Of a stretch of 64,000 nt of DNA, positions 1 through 13,073 are shown in pieces. A program made the translations under genes and the position numbers. The notes under the pieces are model-generated. The model worked only from the letters and a program-made list of their open reading frames with translations. It was not told the DNA's origin and made no database searches. The stretch comes from Colius striatus. Its lineage: Eukaryota > Chordata > Aves > Coliiformes > Coliidae. Position 1 is the stretch's first letter, and the number at the start of each line of letters is the position of its first letter. The stretch spans positions 5,704,001 through 5,768,000 of the forward strand of contig NC_084763.1 in NCBI RefSeq assembly GCF_028858725.1. The letters are read 5' to 3'.

Positions 1-3000
1 TAACATTCAGAATCACACCAGCTGATATACCAGCATTTGATATACAGAGGTGATAGGCTTCACTGACAGTCACTTGGCTAAACTTAGCTCCAAGAGTAAC
101 AAACCCTAGAACAAATCCACATCATGGAATAATCAGCTATTTCATTATATATGAAACTTATGACAGTTAATATCCCCATCTTGAATAAGTATCAAAGCAA
201 GAGCTAATAGAAATGGATTCATATCATTGCAATTTCAAACTGGTTTGTGAGTTGGGCATGCTTTGCAGACAAGAGACAAAACACCCAAGATAGCATCACT
301 GTGCTCAGCCAGGTTAACAGACTAACTTTGTCTTCCTATTTACACCATCTCCCAAGCAAATTCCCCTCTGTGCAAACCCACCCTTCTCAGTGTTAATGAG
401 AACTTCTCCAAAGACAGTGTCGAGGCTGCCAAGAAAGACATTTGCTCTTTCTCTTTCGTGCCTTCTCATTTAAACTGCACATGTACTTTACCACAAAGTA
501 TTATACCCCAGGGCACAGTGAAAAAGTGGAAGCTTCAGTGTGTAAGTATTAGAAGAGCTATTTGCAAGTGCAGAGTTGCTTCATGCTCTCATTTGCTTTG
601 TGGTCATTTAGAAGTACACAATTACAAAAGCTCCATACAGAGTAAAACAAACATACACTAGGCAGAACTCACGTCAGTGGAGCTTCTTAACCTGAAGGTC
701 ATACTGTCAGCACTGCAAATATGGAAGCAGCTGCTGACATTTTGACATGGTCCATATATTCCAGCACACAAGATCCAAGAGACTAAATCAGAGACATATT
801 TGAGGTACTGGGATTCCAGAATCTTCTACCTTCACAGCTGATGTATTGTATATACTAACTACATCCAGTCAGGTGCATTACTGCAGCTCAAATTACTATC
901 ATTGCTTCTGGAGCTTTTAATTGCAAACCAGAGAAGCCCAGATGTCAACAGAGGCTGCCAAGGCAAAATACTAGCCATTTGGGACCAAATATCACATTTT
1001 GTAATGCAACAGATCCTCAAGAATTCTACTTCTCCTCCTAAACACACCCACAGCCACTCTATCACTACATTTTTTCTCCTTCTCCACCTTTTTTCACTTC
1101 AGGTATGCTAAAGGTGATCTTCACACAAAAAGCAACAAGTAACAACCTGTTCAGAGACTGTGATTTAAGTCTAGATTTGCTGTGTGAGACTGTAAATGGT
1201 AAATTATGTTGAATAGACAAACATTTTGTTGGCTCCTGCAATTATTTCCCAAAAGAGCAAAGACAATACTGAAGACAAATGAAATCCAAACAACCAACTA
1301 ATTAACCCTTTAATATTAGCAATCCACAGCCTCATGACTTGGACTTTACTCAAGGAACCATTCCTGAGTTACAGGGCAATATTCTGCTTCTCATAATCGA
1401 CAGACAAACATCCACAGAGAACACTTTGCAACTCCTATTAAAACCTATGCTCAAAGAGGTTAGTGTACAGAAAAGCCTTTTTTTTCTGATCAGTTTCAAC
1501 AGGCACTTCAAGAAGCTTTTGAGAGACATAGGATATAGATAGGTGGTATAAATTCTTTTGGCCACCACAGACATCTCTGGGGTTTATTATAAAGTCTGGC
1601 ATAGTGCTTAAGTTCTCCTAGACAACAATAACTCAGTATCTTCTGTAAAAATACATTTAGAAAATATATTTACAAAAGGATTCTTTCAATTGGAGGGGGG
1701 TTCAAGAGCTAAATCTTAAGTAACACTTAGACTTGCATTTTAGCAGCTCCATTTAACCTTGTTTGTTAATTTCTCTTTGAAATGCTACTGTATAACCAGT
1801 TCCTACCAAAAACTTTACAAATATTTAAATGGCTTTTTGTAAAGAAAACAGGATTGTCAATTTCTCTTTGAGCTCTTAACTGACAAGACAGAGGAAAACC
1901 TGTAACACTTGACAAAAAAAAGCCAGAGAAACAGTGTGGTTAAAAAGCAAACAAACAAAAAAAAAACAGAGAGAAAAAGCAGAAAAGATAATGCAAAGTG
2001 TCAGAACCCAGAAAAGATTGTCTTGAGTGACCTTTAAGAACATCCAACACCTTCGTATTCTGAGATATCCCAAGAGTTTAAAACCCCTTCACTACCCCAG
2101 TGATAACTGACAATACCACTGAACAATGCAGTGTCCAAAACAATCCCTCCCAAAGCCCATTCTTCAGTTCCACCTATACTCAATTCCAAGTTGCCACACG
2201 GTGTTACTTTAAGTTTTCCACCACAAAACAAACAGTTTGCAGTCAAAAATCACAACAACCAGGAATCACCAATTCCAATATGAAATAAATTACCTGTTGT
2301 AGAATTCACATCAGTTAAATCAGACTGAAGCCCTGTGATTTCACACCTTCCCAACTTCTGGAGTTTGCAATAAGTATTCTATAGCTGTTCAGTCTATAAG
2401 TTAGCTAAATAAAAAAAGACTAAAACCAAAAATCAATCTTTCATTGCCCACATTATAACAGTTGCTTATCTTCTCCAGAGAAAGGTCTCTGGAACAAAGA
2501 GATCTGCTATAACAAGTCATGTTATAAGCTGATCATTTTCCTGACTACGCAGCCCCTCCTATTTCCTCTTACTCATTTCTCCTGCTACAATATTACATCA
2601 CATCTTTATCTACTAGTTATCCCTGCTGGTCATAGAATCAAAACAATAGGCTCACTGCTAGGTGCATTTAGGAATTTCCTCCCAGCCTTCTTGACAAGGT
2701 AATTAGTGCTAATTTACCATCTCAGAGAAATAGGAGAGGGTATTCAACCTTCTCAAAACAATTTTTCTAGCCAAGATGACCAAAATGGTATTTGCTGCTT
2801 CTTGTCATTAAAAGAAAACCCCAAAAAACTCTCAGAGCACCAGTAAACTATTAAAAATGAGAGTTATCAAAATTGAAAGACAGCTATATAACATAACACA
2901 TACATTAAGTACAAAGTCTATACCTAAAGCACACTATACTCTAAACTGCCCTCCCACCTTGCGTTTGTGCCATCTCCAGGATTCATTTAACTCCTCAAGA

Positions 3001-3308
3001 AACATAAAACTAGGAAAAAAACTAAACTCAAAGAAATAAAACCATATTTTTTTCTGAAATATGTTCTTCCCAGTCACCTCCCTGATTTATTTCCCCATTG
3101 GGTAAGAGTCGGCATGAAAATCTGTGGACAAAGTAGTCAAACACACAGCTGGTGACAAGGAAATTTGTTTCAAGAAATCATTAACTTCAGTAAATAAGTG
3201 GGATTTAAGCCAGTTCCTAATTCTTAATGCAAACATTCATATAGTTCAACATAGTTCATTCATAACTACTTTAGGATCAACCCCCCCATATTTATGACCA
3301 CATAGCTT
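1..3308. other. Unassigned AT-rich sequence
   Basis: No recognised exon, RNA gene or interspersed repeat was seen on either strand. If the 12-13.7 kb island is the TRAK1 promoter, this stretch would be TRAK1 first-intron sequence on the minus strand. Confidence 0.5.
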
Positions 3309-3462
3309 AGAATCATGGTTTGGATTAGAAGGAACCATTATAAATCAACTAGTCCAACCCTCCACCATAAGCATGGATATCTTCAATTAAATCAAGTTGC
3401 TCAAAGCCCTGTCCAACCTGACTTGGAACATTTCCAATGATGGGGAATCCACAACTCTCTGT
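3309..3462 (-). mobile_element. CR1 LINE 3' fragment
   Basis: It begins AGAATCATGG and reads AGTCCAACCCTCC, the reverse complement of the CR1 3' untranslated tail. It is diverged and truncated, with no coding part. Confidence 0.8.
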
Positions 3463-3574
3463 GTATATCATTTATGGTCACATCATTAAGACATTTCCTG
3501 CCATGACATATCATCAACAATAACTTGGGAGCCAGTATAAGATACTAAATAACCCTAAACAAATTAAATAAGGT

Positions 3575-3960
3575 GTGTTTTTTTGTCCAGTTCTGGGCTC
3601 TCCAGCTCAAGAGAGACTGGGAACTTCTGGAGAGAATCCAATCCAGAACCACTAACATGATCAGGGGACTGGAGCACCTTCCTTTTGAGGAAAGGCTGTG
3701 GGACCTGGGGCTGTTTAGTCTGGAAAAGAGGAGACTGAGGGGAGATCCTATAACAATTACAAATATCTAAATGGTGGGTGTCACGAGGTTGGGACATCAA
3801 TGTTTTCTGTTTTATCTAGTGACAGGCCAAGGGGTAATGGAAACAAGCTGGAAGATAAAAAGTTCCATTTAAACATAAGGAAAAATTATTTCACTGCTGA
3901 GATGAGTGAGGCACAGGCTGCCCAGGGACAGTGTGGAGTCTGTTCTTGGATGTGCTGGGT
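3575..3960 (+). mobile_element. CR1 LINE fragment
   Basis: Typical CR1 3' region: GTCCAGTTCTGGGCTC, GATCAGGGGACTGGAGCA and GGCTGTTTAGTCTGGA blocks in order. It lacks the terminal tail and lies opposite to the fragment at 3309-3462. Confidence 0.88.
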
Positions 3961-6179
3961 TTCCAGCCTATGAAATCCCAGCCTCTCATTTTGAACACTG
4001 ACCTTTTTCATGGCAATACTCCATCGTTAGCTTAACAGTCCATCAGCTTTAGTGAAGGCAAAAAGAACATATACATTTTCACTACAATGATCATTGCAAT
4101 GCACCATCTTATCTCAATAACTCACGTCAGACACATATCTAAAACTTCTGTAAAATGCACTTAAATTCCTTGAGCAAACCATACACTCTTCAGAGAAAGA
4201 AGCATCTTCTAGCCCACCTGAAGGTTTTCCTTTGTAAGGGTATTAGTGATGTACACTATCAACCCTAGTCCTATAAATAAAAAGTGCAGGTGTAGCACTC
4301 ATGTCCACACAAGAGGTTGCCTGTTTCAGACCCCTGTCAGGTCCTAAATAGCTAATACTACAGTGTGCCAAGCCACCGATCCCAAGAGACTCATAGGCTT
4401 ATAACAGAGACTCACAAGAACTGGATTTAATTCTAGCACTGGCACAAATCCCTGAATTACCTCAGTCAGATGTTTTGATCTTACTGATATCCTTCATCCT
4501 TTGCAAACTAAGAGAAGACTGTTTTTTGCAACTTGTGAATGCTTAAACAAACTCGGTTCATTAGTTTACATGCAATGTTCTTTAGTTTTTTTGCAATGTA
4601 AAAACGCAGAGCATTTGAGAAAGTTGCATTTCCCTGAGTACAACAGTGAGATATAATTTAGGAATTTAGTAGATAAATGCAGTACAACTGAATGTTATGG
4701 AGAACTTCATGTTCTTGATAGAAAAATGACAGCATAACTTACATCCAATAGCAGGATGGCAGCTGTCACTTTGGAATTTGGGACAAGGTTGTGTTCTTGC
4801 CAGGTAAATATGGTATCTAACAGCTTTGAACATCTTGCAAACTATGTTTTTTGAGAAAGCCATTAGAGAGTAGAACTCTAGGGAATACAAAAAATAATCA
4901 AAGGTTAAAAACATTTCAGACTATCACAAGAAGTATTTTCAGTTCAGACTACTTCATATTGAAAATTTGTGGCTCTCAGGCCAGCTGCAAGCCACTGGGT
5001 CAAACCATAACATGCTTATCTGCCACCTGACAAGATTACACAACCCTCAGGAAATACAGCTGTAAATGTCTGATCCTAGTATGACCTTCACACACGCAGG
5101 CTTGCAGAACTCATTACAGCACCAAAACCTCTAAGAAGGTAACGCTTTTGGTAAACACTCATCTCCGTCCCCTCCGTAAATCCCTGGAAGTGATCACTAC
5201 TGAAGCCTAACATTCCTTTCTTGAAGGCAGAAGATCTATAGTAAGAAACTGTATTGCTAGAAAAGATTGATTTCCTCCTCACCACTTCTCATAACTCCTC
5301 AGGAATACAGCTTGTATTATCAGTCACAGCTGCAGAGAAAGAAACGCCATTCAAGAAGAGCTTAAAGGACAGCCTAAGGACTCTGACGTTGCTCCAGTGT
5401 CTTCCAGTTCTACTCATTTTACAGGTACCACTAGGTCAATAGGTTTGAATGGATTTGAACTGCAAGGTTTCTGCTTACTGCAAGGGAGTGGACGGTGCCC
5501 TCTTGTGAGGAATGACAACGTGCAGCACCTTGACAGTGAAACTAGGCTTGCTGAGACAGGCAATGCTGTTAGTAATGCAAGCTCCACTTACACAAACGTT
5601 AAAGAATACGGTAAGTGTAAAAGTCTCCATTTCCCACAAGCAGCAGATATTGATGTAATTTTTAGACAATAACCTTCTCTTCAAACAAAACTGCACTTCA
5701 GGATTCCCTAGGACATCGAATTATGGCTGCAATCTGACCCTAATTGATGCAGAGTCCTGACCTGCATGAAATTAAAGTCCAGTGTGACAGTACCAGCACC
5801 AGTCTTGAAAAGGGAGACTTCTTGTGAAGATACAATACAGAAGCACACTATTGGTTCCAATTTACAGTAATCAACTAATATCCTCAAAGGATATTACATG
5901 TAACTATTTCAATGTATCCAGAGTTTTCATCCTTTCCCTTTAGGCTACAAACGTTTCTGCTGTATGAACACTTTCCTAAGCCCTGGTTTCTATTAAAAGA
6001 TGGGACAAGTCAACTCAGCATTGTTTTAAACTCTGCTGAAAACTAAGGGTAAGCAGGTTTTCCCCATTTTGTTTGAAGCCCTGGAATTATTACATAGTGA
6101 AGCAGGGTGGGGAGAGATTCTTGTGTTTTTCCTTTTAAGAGCTCTAAGTGGTAAACTAGCTGAGAGCTGTGAGGCCACA
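3961..6179. other. Unassigned intergenic or intronic sequence
   Basis: No recognised element. Short open frames near 5.09-5.70 kb overlap on both strands, lack motifs and are judged to be chance. Confidence 0.4.
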
Positions 6180-6640
6180 ACCTGGGGTACTGTGTCCAGT
6201 TCTGGGCTCTCCAGTGCAGGTGGGACATGCTGCAGAGCATACTAACACAAAGAAAGGAAACCAGCACATCCCTTCTATGAGGGAAGGCTGAGGGAGCTGG
6301 GACTGTTCAGCCTGAAGAAGATGGGGCTCAGGAGGATCTCATCAATGTATACCAATACCTGAAGGGAGGTCACACAGAGGATGGAGCCAGGTTCTTTCCA
6401 GGGGTGCCCCGTGACAGGGCCGGTGGTGATGGGCCCAAGCTGAAACATGGGTGGTTATTCCCTCTGAACATCAGGAAACACTTTTTCACTGTGAGCGTGT
6501 CTGAGCATTGAGCATGGGTTGTTCAGGGCAGTGGTGAAGTCTCCATTGTTGGAGACATTCTGAATATGGCGCTACTTGAGCAACCAGTTTGCACCAGATG
6601 ACCTCCAGAAATGCCTTCCAACCTCAACCATGCTGCGATC
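6180..6640 (+). mobile_element. CR1 LINE fragment, older subfamily
   Basis: It contains TGTCCAGTTCTGGGCTC, GGGACTGTTCAGCCTGAAGA and ATCAGGAAACACTTTTTCAC blocks and ends in a decayed CCTTCCAACCTCAACCATG tail. It is more diverged than the copies at 24.4 or 36.6 kb. Confidence 0.85.
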
Positions 6641-6779
6641 CACCACAGAGTGGCAAACTTTCCAAAGAGCTCCTATCTTCACATAGGACCATAAAGCCAC
6701 CTTTGTTCTTTTACAACACATTGCCTGCAAAATCCCAGAAACACAAACTCACTTAGTTTTTCTCTTCACACTTCATCTA

Positions 6780-7345
6780 TACATTGGTCACTTTTACCCT
6801 GTTGAACAAGACTGGCCCCAGCACCCACCCCTGTGGAACTCCACTGGCCACAGGCCTCCAACTCAACTCTGTGCCATTGATCACCACCCCTCTGAGCTCT
6901 GTCATTCAGCCAGCTCTCCATCCACCTCACTGTCCACTCATCCAAGCCACACTGCTTGAGCTTTCTGATGAGGATGTTGTGGGAGATAGTGCCCAAAGCC
7001 TTGCTGAAGTCAAGGTAGATGACATCTGCTGCTCTCCCCTCATCTAGCCAGCCGGTTACACACTCATAGAAGGCATCAGGTTGGTCAAACAGGATTTCCC
7101 CTTGGTGAAGCCATGTTGACTCCTCTGATAATCATCTTATCCTTCATATGTTCAGTGATAAAATTCAGGATGAGTTGTTCCATCACTTTTCCAGGGATGG
7201 AGGTGAGGCTGATCAGTCTGTAGTTTCCTGGGTCGTCCTTCTTGCCCTTTCCGAAGACTGGTGTGACATTGGCCTTTCTCCAGTCCTCAGGCACCTCATC
7301 TGTCCTCCATGATTGTTCAAAAATGATGGAGAGAGGCTTAGCAAA
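6780..7345 (-). pseudogene. CR1 reverse-transcriptase fragment, broken
   Basis: Minus-strand translation gives recognisable CR1 ORF2 blocks: PEDWRKANVTPVF and NYRLISLTSIPGKVMEQLI (7085-7294), then ISHNILIRKLKQCGLDEWTV and WLNDRAQRG (6766-6996). The blocks lie in different frames, with frameshifts and deletion between them, so no active enzyme is made. The endonuclease and 3' parts are absent. Confidence 0.9.
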
Positions 7346-7359
7346 ACCTTAGCAAAATG

Positions 7360-7400
7360 TTTATTTATTTAAACACAAATAAATAAATAAATAAATGAAA
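7360..7400. repeat. (AAAT)n microsatellite
   Basis: A short AT-rich run with about five AAAT units, preceded by TTTATTTATTT. It borders the CR1 reverse-transcriptase fragment. Confidence 0.75.
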
Positions 7401-8300
7401 GCATGAGGGATTTTCACTTGTATGTTTCACTAGGAAAGCAACATTTATTGACAAACACCTGAACAATTTTCTCCCTGAATGATTACAAACACATACAGAA
7501 GTCTTAACTTGGATCAAAACACTTCAGGATTGAGCCATAAGTTTATGACTTCCATAATCAAACAAGATCACACCCAGTTCTTTCTGGTCTTAGGGTCTAC
7601 AAAGAAAAATATTTAGTTGCTGATATTAGAACATCTAATGGGAAAAAAAAAAGGTCTAATGGTTTTGTATAAGTTTTAAAAAGGCAAATCCTTTCCAAAG
7701 AACAAATTGGTGAAAAGGGCAGTAGGAAGGGAGTCTTCTTTTAATGTTTCTTCCTATGGTTACTTCATATTACTTTATACACCCAAAAATCATTCTGGTT
7801 TACAAAGAAAGTTCTGAGTACTGTGTTATTCACAACAGAATCTATAATTCGTATCCATTGTGCTCAGGAAAGAACACTCAGAAATACAGACTGAACAGAA
7901 AGTTAGCAAAATGAAAATACTCAAATTTATTCTTCAGTACATTCTCATCTGTATCATAAAGGATAATGTCTGTGTACAGCCTATGAACATAAACTACTCA
8001 TTATTTCTCTTCTGTTCATGCAGGTGCTGGGAGTCAGGAAGAAGCTGTTAACAACACATATGTGTAGCAGGTTATTGTCAGACTCAGCATTAGCAACTTG
8101 GCTACCGAGACTCAACTGGTATTGGTTGTATCAGAGCTTAAAGTGCACCAGCTTCAAAATCAGCTTATGCTCGCAGAAGACTTTCCCTCCTGACGCCAAA
8201 GCCTCAGCCACTTACTCCTGTCGGTTCCCTTGCCTCACTTTTAAACAGCTTCTCAGACAATGGATGATCTAATGGAGAATTAGCCTAAGATTCAGGTCTT
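7400..8300. other. Unassigned sequence
   Basis: No recognised gene or repeat. Short open frames near 7.86-8.27 kb have no motif and no plausible splice context. Confidence 0.4.
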
Positions 8301-8435
8301 TCATAGAATCATAGAATGGTAGGGTTGGAAGGGACCTTGAGAGATCACCTAGTCCAATCCCCCTGCAGAAGCAGGTTCACCTAGATCAGGTCGCATAGGA
8401 ATATGTCCAGGCGGGTCTTGAAGACCTCCAAGGAA
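8301..8435 (-). mobile_element. CR1 LINE 3' fragment
   Basis: It starts TCATAGAATCATAGAATGG and runs through GGTTGGAAGGGACC and GCAGGTTCACCTAGAT to GTCTTGAAGACCTCCAAGG, the reverse complement of the CR1 3' end. It is well preserved and so relatively young. Confidence 0.93.
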
Positions 8436-11400
8436 TGTCTTTGCTAAGTCACAGAGTTAATTCCCAGTACCATAATATTGAAGGGGATAGAAAAGGGACT
8501 CGGGGAAGATTTGTGCTGCTGGGCAGCAACATAATCTTGTGTCAAAACAAGACAACAATGAAACTTTGCAAGAGCTTTTCAACCAAGCCCTTCTTATATT
8601 TCCTTTCTTCTTCATATTACTGTGCTGCTGTGTTCTGAGTTTCTGCTATAAATGTAAGCAAATCCAAACAGGCCTCTAATATATATGAATCCATTCAAAC
8701 ACTTAAAAAACAGAACCAAACAACCTACATGTACATGGAAATATGATGGTTGAAGAGCAGCAGAGTCACTTGGGTTTACAGCATCTAATGGACTGCAAGT
8801 TAGACAATGTAGTCCAGAGAATCGACTCTGGTACAGTCACTAACTGATTTAACTAAAGCAAATCTGCCAACATAATTGTATCTAAGAATTAACTCTGAGC
8901 TAATCTGTTTGTGCTATCAATAAGCCTCTTAGCTGGACAGCCATAAGAGCACGACTATACAGCATGACTTTTTGCTCTGTAATCAATAGGCTCCAATAGA
9001 AAGAGAAATATTGATGAATCAAAGTTCAAATAAAGGACAGCTTTAGACAAAGAACGTTAGTGGACTCCTGGATTTTATTTAGGAGACACCAAGTTACTCA
9101 AGCAGAAAGTTAAAAATAGAGTGCTGGTAAACTCAAACAGCTATCTCAGTCAAACCACAGAGTAAGGAGGAAGGCTTTGAGTCAGACACCAACTGGTATC
9201 TTGGAAAGCCTACTTTAAAAGGAAGTTAATTCTCAAGAAATTTATCTCTCCCTGTAGCACTGAGCCTGCAAAACTGAGCTCTCCATGCAAGTGCAGCATT
9301 CCAAGGAGGCAAAGGCATTGCTCGTGGAGTTCTAAGGACACAAACAAGACTCAGAAACAGAACTTCACAGCAAAGGCACTGTAGATCATAAACCAGTTTT
9401 ACAGTTCCAGCGTTACAAAGCTTCATAAATGAAGTGAGCTGCCTACAACAGACATGCAGTAGCTGCCATTTAGTGAGTAGAAAGCTTTCCTCCTACTTAC
9501 TGTGTTTTTGTGGTAACTTGCTGTGATAACTTTGTGCTAACTGCTACTTGAGGTGCAGTTGCTACTGGAATCAATTGCTCTTAATAGTCCTTAAGAGCAC
9601 TGCACTCAAGTGACAATGTCACTCTCAGCAGAAACAAGGAACTATATGACCACCACAGAGAAAGGTGCCAGTATGCCTTTGATCATTTCCCACACTATGT
9701 ATTTTTTCTTTAATCCTGACCTTGGTGCCATCACTACAGAGGCAGAATTGCCACGAGCATCTGGAGAAACGAAAAAGTTTAAAAGGAAAACAGAACCACT
9801 TAGAACAGCCTACCTATCAGCAACATTTCTCTAACGGGCTAAATTACAGCCCTCATGCCATATTGTAGCTACCAGAACTTTTCACTCTGGTCTGTCTGTT
9901 CTTCTGTTAACATGGAAGTATGGTGAAAGAAGCAGTGCATGAAATCAAATGACATTTTACTGAGAGTAGAACTACATTGATGAAGTACCCACCCTGATAG
10001 TGGAAATGCATTAGAGGAGACACCCATTTTTGCAAGCAGAAGAGCCATTACCAGGGCAGGGGGAAAGATTTCAGTTTCAAAACTTGAACTAAAAAGCACA
10101 TAATGTTCTGCAAACTAACAAGAAATACTCCACTAAGCTTGGCCTGAGTACCACTCACAATGTATGACATGCAGACAACACAAATCATATCCTACAAATA
10201 CTACTTCTGATCCTACCAGAAGGAACGCTAAACCACACCAATTCTGGGAAGCAAAGCCTATAGCTTCTAGAAAAGGTGAAAGGCTTGTTTTCAACTTCTT
10301 GCCTTTTGACATTGCAGATGCTGTCTCAATAGCACTCGTTCTGACAATTCTTTCTACTGAGCTATTAGAAAAAAAAGTACAAGTCTCTTCCATCTGGCTC
10401 ACTGTCCATCACTGCAGATTCAGTGGGAAGTTTCAGCACTTTTTCATTTCAGCATTATACAGTGGCAACAGTAAGAAAGAGTGGCATTGATCAAGTGCAA
10501 ATGTAGAAGGAAAACAACCTGCGCTAATTTCTATGATACTAACGCAGCTGGTAATCTATTAGAGGAGACAAGAAGGTGTGAGGCAGCAAGGAGTTCAGGT
10601 GAGAGCTGCAGCAGAGAGGAACAAAAGGAGTTTCAAACAGTTCCAGGCAAACCTTTTCAGTCTAATCCTTCTCTCTGTTACATGCAAGTTCACTTATTCC
10701 CACCAACTCTCACCTGCATTCCACAAACTGACAGCGTTCCAAGTGAACATCCATTACTGTACAGAGCAGGTCACATGCTGGTACTGCTTCATTAGTCAGG
10801 ACTCTGGATTGAACCAGTCAGATCAGCTGCTCAGAGACTGCAGCAACAACTTCATATTCCACTGAGATATTATGCATGCACATATCAAATATAGAACACC
10901 ACATATATAAATACATGTACCTAACCACACTGATGCTTCCCCAGTATACTATCCAGTGCTCTAGAGCAGTCACCAAGCTCAGTTATGAACAAGACTTTTG
11001 TAACAGATCCAGAGAGACTCTGATTTATTTCCACTGCTGTCATCCACCAGACAGTTAAAACCACTGGCAAGTGGCAGCTCATTCATGCAACTGACAGAAA
11101 CTTTTGTTTTACTTCAGCAGAAATTTAAATTCTATCCACACACACCACAGTCTGGTCTTCACTTAACTCACTAGCTCACATTAAAAGGTGAAAACTCCTG
11201 CCTTCCACTAGGACTTTTACCCTGCTGTTCTTCCTCTCTTATAATGATGCTCATTGAAAAACAGAGACGTACTAGCTATCATTATAGCTTAACATCATTT
11301 TCTCCTTTGCTTGTAAAATGATTTCCTTATCTGATGTGCTCACAGGTTACTCTGGCTGTAAAAACAGGTTACAGTGCCTCAGAGAAGACACAGCTTTGGT

Positions 11401-12174
11401 AGAGCTTCTTCCCCCATGCTTCTTTACAGAAACTCCAGAAAAGCCCTACTAGGAGCAATCACACTTAAATACAGTTCAGTCCCAGTATGGTCAGAAGAAA
11501 AAGTATTACTTACAATACTCAACACTGTATAACACACAGCAGTAAAACATGCACATATGGTAAAATGGTCATCATAACTGTTGTTTGGTTTTGTTTTAGC
11601 TTGGTTTTTTTTTCCCGTTGTTGATTGCAAAAACCATTACATCCCACAATTTAATCTCTACGGACTGAAAGGTTCAAATAAGGTCATAGATTGCAAGAAA
11701 GAGAAAGTGTCCTCACAGGAGACTTCTCCCAAAGGCTGAGCAAGGGAGGAAAAGCATTGGGCTCCTACCCTTTAACAGATGTTCTATGTCTTAGACATTT
11801 TGTACTTGATATTACCTGAAAATAACCTCATCTAAACATGAAACTCAAAATCACCAGCTGCAAACCGAAGCAGACGTGCAGATCTCAAACTTGCTAAAGG
11901 CCATAATGGAGAATTTATTCACTGAAGATAAAAAAAGAGAGCACCAAAAGCTATCCATGATCCCTGACATTGAAGAAACCAACTTAGCATCTACATGACC
12001 GCCCCAGTGGTTATGAAAGCATTCTCTATAAGTGGGGGTCCTTCCAACTGAAAACAGTTTACCTGTAAATAATTCACAGGCCAAATTTTGCAAGCGATTC
12101 TTGACCTTCGGTAAACACACCCCACAGCCTCTTTCCTTTAAGGGGACGGAAGGGACAAAAGAGCACAGGCAGCA
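8436..12174. other. Unassigned sequence upstream of the large CpG island
   Basis: No exon with recognisable homology and no interspersed repeat noticed. Overlapping open frames at 9.87-10.80 kb on both strands have no known motif. It may be first-intron sequence of the minus-strand neighbour. Confidence 0.4.
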
Positions 12175-12822
12175 ACCGCACGGCGCTCCGCCCGCCCCCC
12201 TCCGCTCCCGCGAGCGAGCCGGCTGTGAAGGTCGCTCCGCTGCCAGCGGGCTGCGGGGCCCCGGGAGGAGGAGCCGCCGCACCTTGCCCAGCCACCCGTT
12301 CCGCTCCCCGGCCGACGAAAGAGGCCTCGTCCGCCGAACGCCCCGGCGCAGCTTCCAGACCCCGATCTCCCGCGCCCCTCGCCCACCTGAGAGCGAGCGG
12401 TCCGGCCGCGCCGCTCGCCGAACCGTTACCCGCCCCGCGCGGGCACCCCGGCCCCCCGCCGGCACCCCCGCCCCCCGCCCCGCGCCGCGCACTCACCCCG
12501 CGCCGGGCCCCCCGGGCGGCGAGGCGCGGGCGGCGGCGCCCCCGCGGGCCGGGGGAGCCTCGCTGCCGGCGGCGGCCACCTCCGGGCTGCTTCTCCCCTT
12601 ACGGCTCGTCCTCCGCCCGCGCCGCTGAGAGGCCGCGGCGTGCGGCGCGGGCAGAGCGCAGGGGCTGCTGTGGCCGGCTGGCTGCTGCGTCTTCCTCCTC
12701 CTGCCAGCGCTTCATATGTCCTTCTCCCCGGACTCTCCGGCCGGGCCGCCGCTTCAGCTCCCGTGTCTCCAACGCCGCCCGGGGACCGCTGACAAACCCC
12801 TCCCGCCGGCCGCGGGGCAGCG

Positions 12823-12828
12823 CACGTG
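12823..12828. promoter_or_regulatory. Canonical E-box CACGTG in CpG island
   Basis: The palindromic core GCACGTGC is a class B E-box of the kind bound by USF, MYC/MAX or MITF/TFEB family factors. It lies 0.44 kb from the strong minus-strand donor at 13269. Motif evidence only. Confidence 0.4.
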
Positions 12829-13060
12829 CGGCGGCTGCCGGCCGCTCTCCTCGGCCGCTGCAGTGCGCGGGGCTCCTCCGCTCGCCGTTACGCGCCGAGC
12901 CGGGCCGCGCGGCCTCGTCGGGAGGCGGGGCGGACACCTAGGGGGCTGCGGCGCCGCCCGCCACCGGGGGGGCAGCTCGGAGGCTGCCGGTCCGACCGCC
13001 GCAGCGCTCCCCGGCGGCCATTACCTCATGGCCCAGCCCCGCCGCGGGGAGGAGCCGCGC

Positions 13061-13073
13061 GTCGCCCGGCAAC
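13061..13073. promoter_or_regulatory. X-box-like site GTCGCC-C-GGCAAC
   Basis: It fits the RFX consensus (RTNRCC N1 RGYAAC) within the larger CpG island. A lone GTTGCC half-site follows near 13166. A CpG-rich background makes chance matches more likely than in the ULK4 case, and binding is inferred. Confidence 0.45.
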
